A stretch of DNA of 64,000 nt, taken from JAUWVG01 sp964633715 (GTDB lineage: Bacteria; Acidobacteriota; Aminicenantia; Aminicenantales; Aminicenantaceae). The stretch covers positions 51,799 to 115,798 of the forward strand of contig CAZWHQ010000006.1 of assembly GCA_964633715.1 (NCBI GenBank), written 5' to 3'. The notes below the pieces were generated by a model. That model worked only from the letters and a program-made list of their open reading frames with translations. It was not told where the DNA came from and ran no database searches. Shown here one piece after another: positions 56,850 to 64,000 of the stretch (the first letter of the stretch is position 1; the number at the start of each line of letters is the position of its first letter). A program made the position numbers and the translations under genes.

Positions 56850-57902
56850 TTATTCAGTAGGGAAGGCGATCGTTCCTTGATGTCGTGTGTAACCGGATGC
56901 ATTCATGACGGACATGATGGGTGGTCTTTTTCCCCGCATATTGCAGATGCCGACTTGGCCCTGTTTATTGATGGCGCGGAAGGTTTCACCCGGATAGAAA
57001 TTGGGATTGACCTTTTTATATTTTTCAACGATCAATTTCATAGCGTCTTCGCAGGCCTGCTGGGGGGTCCGGCCTTCCTTCATGCGCATGACCATGTAAA
57101 AAGAGGAACAGGCCTTGATCACGTCTTCTCCTCTTCCGGTGGCGGCAGCGGCGCCGACCTCGTTATCCACATAGAGCCCGGCCCCGATAATAGGCGAGTC
57201 CCCCACACGGCCGGGGATTTTGTAGCTGAGTCCGCTGGTTGTGGTGATCCCTACAATATCTCCGTTTTTATCGACGGCCAGGACATTGGTGGTTCCTGTG
57301 GTGTAATCGATATCTGACTCCTCCGAGGACTTGAGATCTTTGAGGTGCTCGGGAGGTCCCCAATCATCCCGTTCGCTGTGATTTTCCTTCCAGTTCAGCC
57401 AGATTTTACGGGCTTTTTCGGTCAGCAGGTCTTCTTCCTTAAATCCCCATTTTTTAGCGAATTCCAAGGCATCTTTTCCCACAAGCATCACATGGTCGGT
57501 TCGTTCCATGACGATTCTTGCGACAGAAGAGGGTGTTTTTATATTTTCTAAACAGCCGACCGATCCGGCGTTGTAAGTTTTGCCATCCATGATGGATGCG
57601 TCCAATTGGACAACTCCATGCTCGTTAGGGAGCCCGCCGTAGCCGACACTGGTCCCTTCCCCATCCAGTTCAATAATGTTGGCGGCTTTTTCAACGGCAT
57701 CCAATGCTGAACCGCCGCCTGAAAGGATTTTCCAGCCTTCTTCCGTGGCTTTTTTCCCCGTTTCATTCGTGTGGGCGACGAGTATCACCGGGGGGGTGTA
57801 AGGATCTGCCGTTTGAGCAAAGGAAAAGGCTCTTGAGATCACTGCACCGGCCCCTATTGAAAGACTGGTGTTGAAGAAATTCCGTCTTGATATCTTTTTC
57901 AT
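56850..57902 (-). CDS. Ntn-hydrolase, N4-(beta-N-acetylglucosaminyl)-L-asparaginase/isoaspartyl-peptidase type
   Basis: A 350-residue exported enzyme. The start MKKISRRNFFNTSLSIGAGA is a twin-arginine (Tat) signal. The asparaginase-2 fold shows SGGGSALDAVEKAANIIELD, VGYGGLPNEHGVVQLDA and, at the autocleavage point, TTGTTNVLAVDKNGDIVGIT, with Thr204 as expected nucleophile, then GRVGDSPIIGAGLYVDN and GRGE. It cuts Asn-linked glycan stubs or isoaspartyl peptides. TAAGGAGGAT in front supports the start. Confidence 0.92.
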   Translation of the reverse strand: MKKISRRNFFNTSLSIGAGAVISRAFSFAQTADPYTPPVILVAHTNETGKKATEEGWKILSGGGSALDAVEKAANIIELDGEGTSVGYGGLPNEHGVVQLDASIMDGKTYNAGSVGCLENIKTPSSVARIVMERTDHVMLVGKDALEFAKKWGFKEEDLLTEKARKIWLNWKENHSERDDWGPPEHLKDLKSSEESDIDYTTGTTNVLAVDKNGDIVGITTTSGLSYKIPGRVGDSPIIGAGLYVDNEVGAAAATGRGEDVIKACSSFYMVMRMKEGRTPQQACEDAMKLIVEKYKKVNPNFYPGETFRAINKQGQVGICNMRGKRPPIMSVMNASGYTRHQGTIAFPTE

Positions 57903-58312
57903 CGGTATCCATCCTCCTTAAAAAAGTAGTGATTCACTTTTTAACACAATGATTATAGAGGAATTTCTGTGAGAAATGAAATCTTTTTAAGCAGGATGTT
58001 TTACCAAACATAAATATAAAAAACTTGAACAAAGTGAATTACAGACCTTCCCGATTTGGACTCTGGCTGCCCGAACCGATCCTGTGGAAAGTTTGCGCTA
58101 CGAATGATAAGGAATCTTGCCTCTATTCTTTTGTCGTATTGATAAAAGAATCCCTATTGCTGTTCAGATACGTACATCAGTTGTTCGAGGATGAACAAAT
58201 CGTGCAGAACGGATTTATAAAGATTCCAAGAGGTAAGATTGGCACAAATTTTGCTGAATAAAAAAGGAAATTTGGAATAGGTTCTAATCCATCTATTTGA
58301 AAGGAGGAGTGC
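57903..58312. other. Divergent promoter region without a supported gene
   Basis: For the asparaginase gene the minus strand has TATAAT at 57952-57957 and, in the leader, a small hairpin AAAAAGT (57921-57927) / ACTTTTT (57936-57942). A 78-codon open frame from a TTG at 58025 has no ribosome-binding site and no recognisable features and is not annotated. AAAGGAGGAG before 58313 serves the next gene. Confidence 0.5.
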
Positions 58313-59473
58313 ATGAAAACATGCTATATTCTAATAGGGCTTATATTTCTGTTTTTTGTTTCCGCCCCCTTTGTTCAAGGGGCACAGGAGGGCATTACTC
58401 TCGATGTCAAAAAGCACAGTGATAGGGTGCTCACGATAAATGTCCAGGGGGAACTCATCATCACGGCCCTCAACTCCAAGAAGGGCATCGTTGTTGTCGA
58501 CACAACCATTTCTCCCGTTCTTGCGAAACTGGTGCGGGCCAGGATTGAAGAAGAATTCGGCAGAAAAGAATTTGCCTATGTGATCAACACCCATTCCCAT
58601 GGCGACCACACCTACGGCAATCAGGTTTTTAAGGATGTTCCCATTATCGCCCATCAAAAGTGTCCCGAAGACATGAAAAAAGATGAACAGAGAAGGACGG
58701 ATAGTCTTGCATTGTACAAGACCGCGGCCGAGCAGATGAAGGCAGGCCTTGAAAAAATGGATGCGGAGTCAAATGATGCGAAGGCCATGAGCCGCCGTAT
58801 CGCCTATTTCGAAGCTGTAAATGTTGGCCTTGGGGAGGGCTTTGTATTGACTCTGCCTACCCTGACTTTCAGCGACTCCCTCTCTTTGGATCTTGGAGAT
58901 ATGTCCCTGGATCTCTTTTCTCCCGGCGATGACCCCTACATCGATTCCGAGCGGTTGATGTATTTGCCAAGATGGATGGACAATCTTAAAAAGATAATAG
59001 GTACAGAGGGAGAGTCCAAACTCATTATCCCCGGTCATGGTGAGTTCATTTCGTTCGGTGATATAAAAAACGTTCTCACATTTGCTGAAAAAACCAGAGA
59101 GACATATGCCGGCCGGGAGAGCGCTTTTAATGTATTTAAAAAAATCTATAGTGAATCCGGTCTTCAAGCGGCACTGAAGACTTTAAAGGAAATGAAGGGG
59201 CAGGAAGATAAATTCTATGTTTTATTTCCTGAAATCGATCAGTATGCCTACTATAAAATGCTGGATAACAAGCTGGATGAAGCACTGGCCATTTTTAATG
59301 TGATGGCTGAAATGTTTCCGGAATCCGATACCGCTTTTGACAGCCTGGGTGAGGTCTATATGAGAAAGGGAAATACCGAAATGGCTGTCGCAAGTTTTAA
59401 AAAATCGCTCGAACTCAATCCGGACAACAGGAATGCCAGCGCGAAACTCAAAACACTGGAGAAAAAAAAGTAA
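58313..59473 (+). CDS. Secreted metallo-beta-lactamase-fold hydrolase with TPR end
   Basis: A 386-residue exported protein: signal peptide to about residue 24 (QGAQ), then an MBL fold with the metal motif THSHGDHTYG (His94, His96, Asp98, His99), a later PGDDP metal position and IIPGHGEFISF. The last 90 residues form two TPR units (AIFNVMAEMFPESDTAFDSL, then GEVYMRKGNTEMAVASFKKS). MBL plus TPR is common for exported hydrolases of this lineage; the substrate is unknown. AAAGGAGGAG upstream. Confidence 0.87.
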   Translation: MKTCYILIGLIFLFFVSAPFVQGAQEGITLDVKKHSDRVLTINVQGELIITALNSKKGIVVVDTTISPVLAKLVRARIEEEFGRKEFAYVINTHSHGDHTYGNQVFKDVPIIAHQKCPEDMKKDEQRRTDSLALYKTAAEQMKAGLEKMDAESNDAKAMSRRIAYFEAVNVGLGEGFVLTLPTLTFSDSLSLDLGDMSLDLFSPGDDPYIDSERLMYLPRWMDNLKKIIGTEGESKLIIPGHGEFISFGDIKNVLTFAEKTRETYAGRESAFNVFKKIYSESGLQAALKTLKEMKGQEDKFYVLFPEIDQYAYYKMLDNKLDEALAIFNVMAEMFPESDTAFDSLGEVYMRKGNTEMAVASFKKSLELNPDNRNASAKLKTLEKKK

Positions 59474-59492
59474 TATCCGTTTAGAGGCGGCC

Positions 59493-59990
59493 TTAATTCA
59501 ATTTAAAGACCACTGTTACCGTAAAAACTACTCCTTGTGGATGGCCATCGATAATCATAGGTTCGTATACCCACTGCTTAAGAGCGTCTACTGCAGCTTG
59601 ATCTAAAAGAGGCACAGACCTGAGAATCTTAATGTTTTGTACTTGGCCGTCTCTATCTGTTGTAGCCTCGAGGATGACCGTCCCTTCGACCTCTGCCTTA
59701 CGGGCCTCTTCCGGATAAACAGGGTCCACTTTTTTTATGAGTTTGGGTGGTTTGATTTCTCCTGCCGCCCGGACAGGCTGTACTGAGGTCTCGCTGACGG
59801 CTGCCTCAGCAGCTACTTTTAACGGAACCTCTGTCTCTGTAGATGGTTCTTTTTCAGATGCGTCCGGTTGAGGGATGACCATAAAACCGATGAGTACACC
59901 GAGCACAAAAATGACGAAAAAAATTATAAAAAAATTCAACCAGTGCAGTGTGATTTTTTTTATGCTTATTTTCCTCCATATAATATACAA
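59493..59990 (-). CDS. tonB: Energy transducer TonB
   Basis: A TonB-type protein of up to 165 residues: membrane helix (LNFFIIFFVIFVLGVLIGFM), a Glu/Pro/Val periplasmic linker (EKEPSTETEVPLKVAAEAAV) and the TonB C-terminal domain (DPVYPEEARKAEVEGTVILE, then LLDQAAVDALKQWVYEP). It couples the proton-motive force to outer-membrane receptors. The start is unclear: the frame opens at a TTG (59990), but the only good ribosome-binding site (TGGAGGAAA, 59970-59978) lies inside it and is followed in frame by ATA, not ATG. Confidence 0.85.
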   Translation of the reverse strand: MYIIWRKISIKKITLHWLNFFIIFFVIFVLGVLIGFMVIPQPDASEKEPSTETEVPLKVAAEAAVSETSVQPVRAAGEIKPPKLIKKVDPVYPEEARKAEVEGTVILEATTDRDGQVQNIKILRSVPLLDQAAVDALKQWVYEPMIIDGHPQGVVFTVTVVFKLN

Positions 59991-60023
59991 ACAAGAGATG
60001 AGTTTATTCCATACCAGATAAAA

Positions 60024-61433
60024 TCATGCTTGGTCCTTTTTTCTTTTCCAGTAGAAATAGACCGGTATTCCCAGGGCGGTAAAGACAATTCCGGCCAGCG
60101 CCTCGACAGGTTTTTCAACCAGAGTATTGATAAGGATACCCAGAGAAGCCAGGATGAATATAGCGGGAACAACAGGATACCCCCAGGTTTTATAAGGACG
60201 GGGGAGATCGGGAAATTTTTTCCTCAGAGTAAAAACAGATGCCGCGGCTCCAATCCAGAAGACAATGGCGATAAACATGGCAAAGGTAAAGATTTGTTCG
60301 AAGGAGCCTGCCAATGTGAGCAGAGAGGCCCAGATGGCTTGAATAACGACGGCAAATGCAGGTGTTTTGAAACGGGGATGGACCTGGGATGCTTTTCTGA
60401 AAAAGAGTTTATCCCGGGCCATGGCATAATAAACCCTGGGGCCGGCCAATATAGAGCCGTTGATAGAACCAAAAATGGAGATGAGGACAATAGCCGAGAT
60501 CAGCCCTCCTGTTGATGCCCCAAACAGAGCCGATGTGGCATGTTCCGCAACTTGCACCACTCCTGTGATTTTGTTCATGGGCAGGGCAAAGAGATAGATG
60601 TAGTTGATCAGGACGTAGAGAACGGTGACACCCAGTGCTCCGATCATCAGCGCCCGCGGGAGATTACGTTTCGGATTTTTAATCTCGCCGGCGACAAAAT
60701 TGACGTTGTTCCAGCCGTCGAAAGCCCAGGTGATGGCCACAAGAGCCACTCCAAAACCCAATATCATCTGGCTGAAACTCCAGCCTCCGGGATTGAAGGC
60801 AAGATGGGGCGTTGTGCCCTTCCCAATGGCAAAACCCAATATAATGATGACCAAAATGATGCCGATTTTGGCGACGGTGAAGATGTTCTGGATGAGTTTT
60901 CCGAATATCACACCGATGTAATTGGCAAACGACAGCAGGAGGATCACGGCCACACCAACAAGCTGGCCGGCGGAGATACTGAAGTGGATAGAGGAGCGGA
61001 AGATATTTATCGTTGAATTGAAGATGAGGACGTCTGTAGAGAGGGAGGGGAAAAAATTCCCGAAGTATTCGGCAAAGGCCAGGGCCAGCCCCGCAATCCC
61101 TCCGGTCATATAGACAAGAAAAAGGATCCATCCGAAGAGGAAAGCGGCCATCGGGCCGTAGGCTTCTCTCAGGTAGATATACTGTCCACCCGCTTCTGGC
61201 AGGGCTGCTCCGAGCTCGGCATATGTCAGGGCCCCGGAAAGGGTGAGCAAGCCGCCGACGATCCAGGCAAGGAGGATTAAACCTGTTGAGGGAATGTATT
61301 TGGCCATGATGCCGGTTGTAGTGAATATGCCCGATCCGATGATGATCCCCACCATGACCATGGTGGAATCAAAGAGGCCGAGCTGGCGTTTGAGCTGGAG
61401 TTGTTTTGGGGAAGCCCCTTTTTTATTCACCAT
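60024..61433 (-). CDS. APC-superfamily amino-acid permease
   Basis: A 469-residue transporter with 12 membrane segments. The first shows MVMVGIIIGSGIFTTTGIMA, the APC unwound-helix motif GSGIF, followed by LSGALTYAELGAALPEAGGQ and YIYLREAYGPMAAF. Similar to the L-type/YjeM-YfnA-like exchangers. The ATG at 61433 follows GGGAG; ATGs at 61445 and 61478 are less likely. It lies 34 bases upstream of tonB in the same direction but is probably an independent unit. Confidence 0.92.
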   Translation of the reverse strand: MVNKKGASPKQLQLKRQLGLFDSTMVMVGIIIGSGIFTTTGIMAKYIPSTGLILLAWIVGGLLTLSGALTYAELGAALPEAGGQYIYLREAYGPMAAFLFGWILFLVYMTGGIAGLALAFAEYFGNFFPSLSTDVLIFNSTINIFRSSIHFSISAGQLVGVAVILLLSFANYIGVIFGKLIQNIFTVAKIGIILVIIILGFAIGKGTTPHLAFNPGGWSFSQMILGFGVALVAITWAFDGWNNVNFVAGEIKNPKRNLPRALMIGALGVTVLYVLINYIYLFALPMNKITGVVQVAEHATSALFGASTGGLISAIVLISIFGSINGSILAGPRVYYAMARDKLFFRKASQVHPRFKTPAFAVVIQAIWASLLTLAGSFEQIFTFAMFIAIVFWIGAAASVFTLRKKFPDLPRPYKTWGYPVVPAIFILASLGILINTLVEKPVEALAGIVFTALGIPVYFYWKRKKDQA

Positions 61434-61512
61434 GTCTGCTCCCATCCTACCTTTTTCAAATAAGGGACACAACAGCAACTAGGATACATCCTCATTTTTT
61501 ATTTCATTATTA

Positions 61513-61541
61513 TTGACAAACTTTTCACAACAGGATAAAGT
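61513..61541 (+). promoter_or_regulatory. Promoter of the AbrB-type antitoxin gene
   Basis: TTGACA (61513-61518), 17 bases, TAAAGT (61536-61541). Overlapping and behind it AAAGTAAGA and AAGTAAGA repeat in tandem and GAAGTAAGG follows, possible antitoxin sites. Confidence 0.65.
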
Positions 61542-61576
61542 AAGAAAGTAAGATAAACGGGAAGTAAGGAGAACAT

Positions 61577-61840
61577 ATGAGTTATACAGAAGTAGCGAAA
61601 GTTACATCAAAAGGGCAGGTGACGATACCTGTAACTATCAGGGAAATCCTTAGACTTGAACAGGGATCAACTGTAATGTTTAAAGTGACGAAAAAAGGAG
61701 TCCTTATATCTCCCTGCGAAATGATTGAGCGGCCAGCGTATACAGTACAGGAGTGGGGGAAAATTGAGAAAATGGTAGCTGAGAAAGGGAAGGTTTATAA
61801 AACATCCAAATCAGCCAAGAAGCATCTTGACTCTTTATGA
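61577..61840 (+). CDS. AbrB/SpoVT-fold antitoxin
   Basis: An 87-residue protein: EVAKVTSKGQVTIPVTIREI then LRLEQGSTVMFKVTKKGVLI, the swapped-hairpin DNA-binding domain, and a lysine-rich C-terminal tail (TVQEWGKIEKMVAEKGKVYK). AAGGAG before the ATG. Its stop region overlaps the start of a broken RelE-type toxin by four bases (ATGA). The antitoxin itself looks intact. Confidence 0.85.
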   Translation: MSYTEVAKVTSKGQVTIPVTIREILRLEQGSTVMFKVTKKGVLISPCEMIERPAYTVQEWGKIEKMVAEKGKVYKTSKSAKKHLDSL

Positions 61841-61967
61841 ATTTTGAATTTAAGCCTTCCTTTGATAGGTCAGTAAAAGGATTATATTTCATTGGCAAGA
61901 TGATTCAGTCAAATTTATCCTTGCTGGAACACATGACGAAATTAAGAGATTTTTAAAATCTATTTAG
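61837..61967 (+). pseudogene. RelE/ParE-type toxin with internal deletion
   Basis: The first 16 codons (MNFEFKPSFDRSVKGL) and, in another frame, the last 27 (IFHWQDDSVKFILAGTHDEI, then KRFLKSI and stop) belong to one mRNA-interferase-type toxin. The middle 40 or so codons are gone, and the join shifts the frame, so no toxin can be made. Confidence 0.8.
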
Positions 61968-62054
61968 AATCCCTGACAGGATTGGAGGGGTTGAATATTA
62001 TTTTAGATATTAGGATAGAGGGAAACTTTCTTTTTGAAGAAGGAGACAACAATA

Positions 62055-62234
62055 ATGAAAGATAAGATACTATTATCGACACTCATATCGACAATCGCTG
62101 CCACAGCTTCATTTTTATTGGTGAACTTAATAATGAAAAATCATGTGGATTGGCAGTCATCGATTATTTTTATCGTTGTTTTTGCCATTGTCTTTGATAT
62201 TACCTCGAGATTGCGTCAGCGAAATAAAAAGTAG
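62055..62234 (+). CDS. Small two-helix membrane protein
   Basis: A 59-residue protein with two hydrophobic segments (ILLSTLISTIAATASFLLVN and WQSSIIFIVVFAIVFDITSR) and a basic end (RLRQRNKK). GAAGAAGGAGA lies about 11 bases before the ATG. No family recognised. The following 62235-62510 shows no gene. Confidence 0.55.
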   Translation: MKDKILLSTLISTIAATASFLLVNLIMKNHVDWQSSIIFIVVFAIVFDITSRLRQRNKK

Positions 62235-62510
62235 AGGCAGCGGTCCCTGCTCTACACTGCGGATTTCAGGAGAACTCCAGATCATCCGGCGCTACCTAAA
62301 TTGGCTTCCGTTAATCCTGTGTCGATCTCAAAGGCCATTATGTATTCTTCGATAGCCTTAAAAAGAGAAGAATTAAGGATGAAGGAATTCAGCATATAGT
62401 GTTCTTTGAATAACCAACAAACAATTCTACTGTAATGGCGGGAATAAGGGATTCAGAAATTCTTAGAAATTTTATATAATATAATTAACTCATCAGGAAC
62501 TGTTATCGAT

Positions 62511-62675
62511 ATGGAATCCATTGTTCACAAATCTCGGAATTTCAAAGAGGCTGAAGAGTATGACATCAAGCAGCATACACAGATGTCTTTTTCCGAACGG
62601 CAATCAGCAGCCAAAAGGCTGCGTGAACGGTATTTCGGTAAAAATCCTCCAGACTTGAGAGAATCTCAAAAATAG
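62511..62675 (+). CDS. Small antitoxin partner of a nucleotidyltransferase
   Basis: A 54-residue protein: VHKSRNFKEAEEYDIKQHTQ then MSFSERQSAAKRLRERYFGK and NPPDLRESQK. The pattern FKEAEEYDIKQ...SxxERQxxAKxLRxRYFG is that of small proteins encoded directly before minimal nucleotidyltransferases. TATAAT at 62475-62480 lies 30 bases upstream. Its toxin partner follows after one base but is broken. Confidence 0.65.
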   Translation: MESIVHKSRNFKEAEEYDIKQHTQMSFSERQSAAKRLRERYFGKNPPDLRESQK

Positions 62676-62676
62676 C

Positions 62677-62884
62677 ATGGATTCCTCATATTTTTTCCCA
62701 GATACATTAGATTTCATTCGGCTCCTGGCCCAATCGTACAGTCGAGAAAGTAAAAATTGGCGGTAAAGAATATCCGGTTTATTACATCGGATTAGATGAC
62801 TTGATTCAAAATAAAAGAAAAGTGAATCGATATAAAGACCTTGAGGATTTAAAATATCTGATTAGCCTTAAAAAAGAAAAATAA
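62677..62884 (+). pseudogene. Nucleotidyltransferase toxin with internal deletion
   Basis: Codons 1-20 (MDSSYFFPDTLDFIRLLAQS) and, in another frame, the last 46 or so (VEKVKIGGKEYPVYYIGLDD, LIQNKRKVNRYKDLEDLKYL, ISLKKEK and stop) are the two ends of a typical partner protein. The middle, which would carry the catalytic GSxxxxxxxxSDxD motif, is lost together with the frame. Confidence 0.7.
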
Positions 62885-62927
62885 ATCGATCTGAATAAGA
62901 AGGATAGATAAAAAAGGAGGTGCAACA

Positions 62928-63221
62928 ATGTATGCGCGCCTGACTAAATTCCAGATAGATATTGAAAAGATCGATGAAGCTTCAAATCTGTTCAACAAGA
63001 GCGTCGTTCCCGCCTTTAATGCGCAAAAGGGCTACAAAGGTATTTTTTTTATGGCCAATCAGGAAAATGGAGAATGCCTGTGTCTGTCCTTATGGGACAC
63101 AGAAGATGACCTGGTGGCCAATGAAAAGAGCCTGTCTTATCAAGAGCAGCTGGTCAAATTTATGGATCTCTTCACGGAAGATCCCATCCGGGAGGGATAT
63201 GAGGTCGTTCTTCAGGATTGA
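62928..63221 (+). CDS. ABM-like (antibiotic biosynthesis monooxygenase fold) small protein
   Basis: A 97-residue ferredoxin-like alpha/beta barrel protein: MYARLTKFQIDIEKIDEASN, then FNKSVVPAFNAQKGYKGIFF and ENGECLCLSLWDTEDDLVAN. This layout is common for ABM/dabb-type proteins, many with no known reaction. AAAGGAGG precedes the ATG at good distance, predicting strong translation. It has no partner gene. Confidence 0.75.
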   Translation: MYARLTKFQIDIEKIDEASNLFNKSVVPAFNAQKGYKGIFFMANQENGECLCLSLWDTEDDLVANEKSLSYQEQLVKFMDLFTEDPIREGYEVVLQD

Positions 63222-63262
63222 ATCCTCTGAGACTCCTGGGGCGGATTGAAACTTTAGAAAAT

Positions 63263-63568
63263 CTATTCTGCAGGAGTATAGACTTGGACTTCCTTTTCCA
63301 AACGGTCAGCCAGTATATCCTGCGCCACATCCAAATCATAATCAATCTGAAGACCTAGCCAGAACCGAGGAGACATATTGAAATACTTACCCAGTCGCAA
63401 AGCCGTATCAGCGGATATTCTTCGTTTTCCCAAGACGATCTCATTTATTCTTCGCGCAGGAACTCTGATATCCAGAGCCAACCTGTTCTGACTCAACCCC
63501 ATCGGTTTCAAAAATTCCTCTAGAAGAATTTCTCCTGGATGAACGGGAGGCATCTTTTTTGTTTTCAT
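63263..63568 (-). CDS. higA: HigA-type antitoxin
   Basis: A 101-residue protein with the HigA/XRE helix-turn-helix: PPVHPGEILLEEFLKPMGLS then QNRLALDIRVPARRINEIVL and GKRRISADTALRLGKYFNMS, ending in PRFWLGLQIDYDLDVAQD. It binds DNA and neutralises HigB. It follows the toxin gene by nine bases, the inverted toxin-first order typical of higBA. Confidence 0.93.
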   Translation of the reverse strand: MKTKKMPPVHPGEILLEEFLKPMGLSQNRLALDIRVPARRINEIVLGKRRISADTALRLGKYFNMSPRFWLGLQIDYDLDVAQDILADRLEKEVQVYTPAE

Positions 63569-63577
63569 GCTTCTCTC

Positions 63578-63859
63578 CTAGTGATAATCTGTGATTTCAA
63601 CGTCAAACGAGTCCTTCTCTTCCCAAACAAAACATATTCTCCATTGATCATTTATCCGAATGCTGTGCTGTCCTTTTCTTTTACCGAGCAGCGCTTCTAA
63701 GCGATTTCCGGGAGGCACTCTCAAATCATTTAAATCTTCTGCTCTGTGCAGTATTCTCAATTTTCTCAATGCAGCCCTTTGTATATCAACTGGGAGTTTT
63801 TTCGAATAAGATCTTCTAAAAATCTTTTCTGTATCTTTACATTTGAAGGACTTTATCAT
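63578..63859 (-). CDS. higB: HigB-type mRNA interferase toxin
   Basis: A 93-residue RelE-superfamily toxin: MIKSFKCKDTEKIFRRSYSK, then LRKLRILHRAEDLNDLRVPP, GNRLEALLGKRKGQHSIRIN and DQWRICFVWEEKDSFDVEIT, ending DYH. This is the complete HigB/GraT pattern. An in-frame ATG at 63886 would add nine residues, but MIKSF is the family start. No ribosome-binding site is seen before it. Confidence 0.92.
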   Translation of the reverse strand: MIKSFKCKDTEKIFRRSYSKKLPVDIQRAALRKLRILHRAEDLNDLRVPPGNRLEALLGKRKGQHSIRINDQWRICFVWEEKDSFDVEITDYH

Positions 63860-63892
63860 AGTATAACGTCTCGCGTTAGATGTCAAGCGTTA
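63858..63892 (-). promoter_or_regulatory. higBA control region
   Basis: Minus strand TTGACA (63881-63886 on the plus strand as TGTCAA) with TACTAT 17 bases on. TAACG (63864-63868) and CGTTA (63874-63878) form an inverted repeat, and GCGTTA occurs twice 14 bases apart. The -10 overlaps the higB ATG, so either another start site is used or the boxes are partly chance. 63893-64000 shows nothing further. Confidence 0.45.
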
Positions 63893-64000
63893 AATATAAA
63901 AAAACATGTTTAAAATTTTAAATGCAAAACTCAATCCGCAAAATCTTTAAGAAATTCTCAAATTCAAAAATTTAATAATAAATCACCTTTTTATCTATCG

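Noticed and set aside
58025..58261. 78-codon open frame from a TTG
   Set aside because: No ribosome-binding site, no family, no signal peptide, and a Trp/Cys-rich composition unlike the neighbours.
62235..62400. Possible 54-codon frame behind the two-helix membrane gene
   Set aside because: It begins at the preceding stop without a start codon or ribosome site and shows no known pattern.

Overview
The window is bacterial chromosomal DNA, most likely from an uncultured member of the Acidobacteriota/Aminicenantes type. That placement is inference: it rests on a set of large Ser/Thr kinases with an N-terminal zinc ribbon and C-terminal TPR or beta-propeller sensors, two MacB-type permeases fused from two halves, a DUF4097 protein, secreted peptidases, and no rRNA, ribosomal or other strong marker to confirm it. 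No complete tRNA, CRISPR array or prophage was seen.

Layout. 0-3.3 kb: end of an EamA transporter, a DUF4097 protein, and a GntR(YtrA-type)-slipin operon behind a clear promoter with a perfect inverted repeat. 3.3-30 kb: the kinase region, five receptor-like kinases on the minus strand (3301, 11239, 15164, 24326, 27461) separated by two ECF sigma/anti-sigma modules (6706 and 18486), a MacB-like permease, a thioredoxin-like lipoprotein and toxin-antitoxin (TA) pairs. All five kinases and one kinase relic share a near-identical promoter and leader. 30-35 kb: RelB with a broken YafQ, VapBC, an SRPBCC protein, a DUF885 and an S41 peptidase. 35-41 kb: kinase relic, desulfoferrodoxin, an ABC exporter and a GC-rich S10 peptidase. 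41-47 kb: an accessory patch with two AbiE-like nucleotidyltransferase TA loci, MazEF, gene fragments and a perfect 34-bp hairpin. 47-51 kb: a tightly overlapped lepB operon and a second MacB-like permease. 51-56 kb: a GH127 arabinofuranosidase, BrnTA and an intact 1445-bp insertion sequence with 8-bp target duplication. 56-64 kb: asparaginase-like Ntn hydrolase, metallo-beta-lactamase-fold protein, TonB, amino-acid permease, and three more TA loci, two of them with a broken toxin.

Main pattern. The last 15-40 codons of the TPR kinases occur as scattered fragments (27412, 30568, 32036, 41034, 42912, 54286). Intact kinase ends and fragments sit directly beside TA modules, and two TA-bearing segments (30.6-32.1 kb and 41.0-43.0 kb) are bracketed by same-direction copies. 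In two copies the fragment's stop codon is followed after one base by a hairpin starting CAATATGTC. A second, internally deleted copy of the vapC/SRPBCC segment lies at 24174. Together this suggests that kinase 3' ends act as recombination or insertion points where TA cassettes are gained and lost. That is inference, but it can be tested by comparing related genomes.
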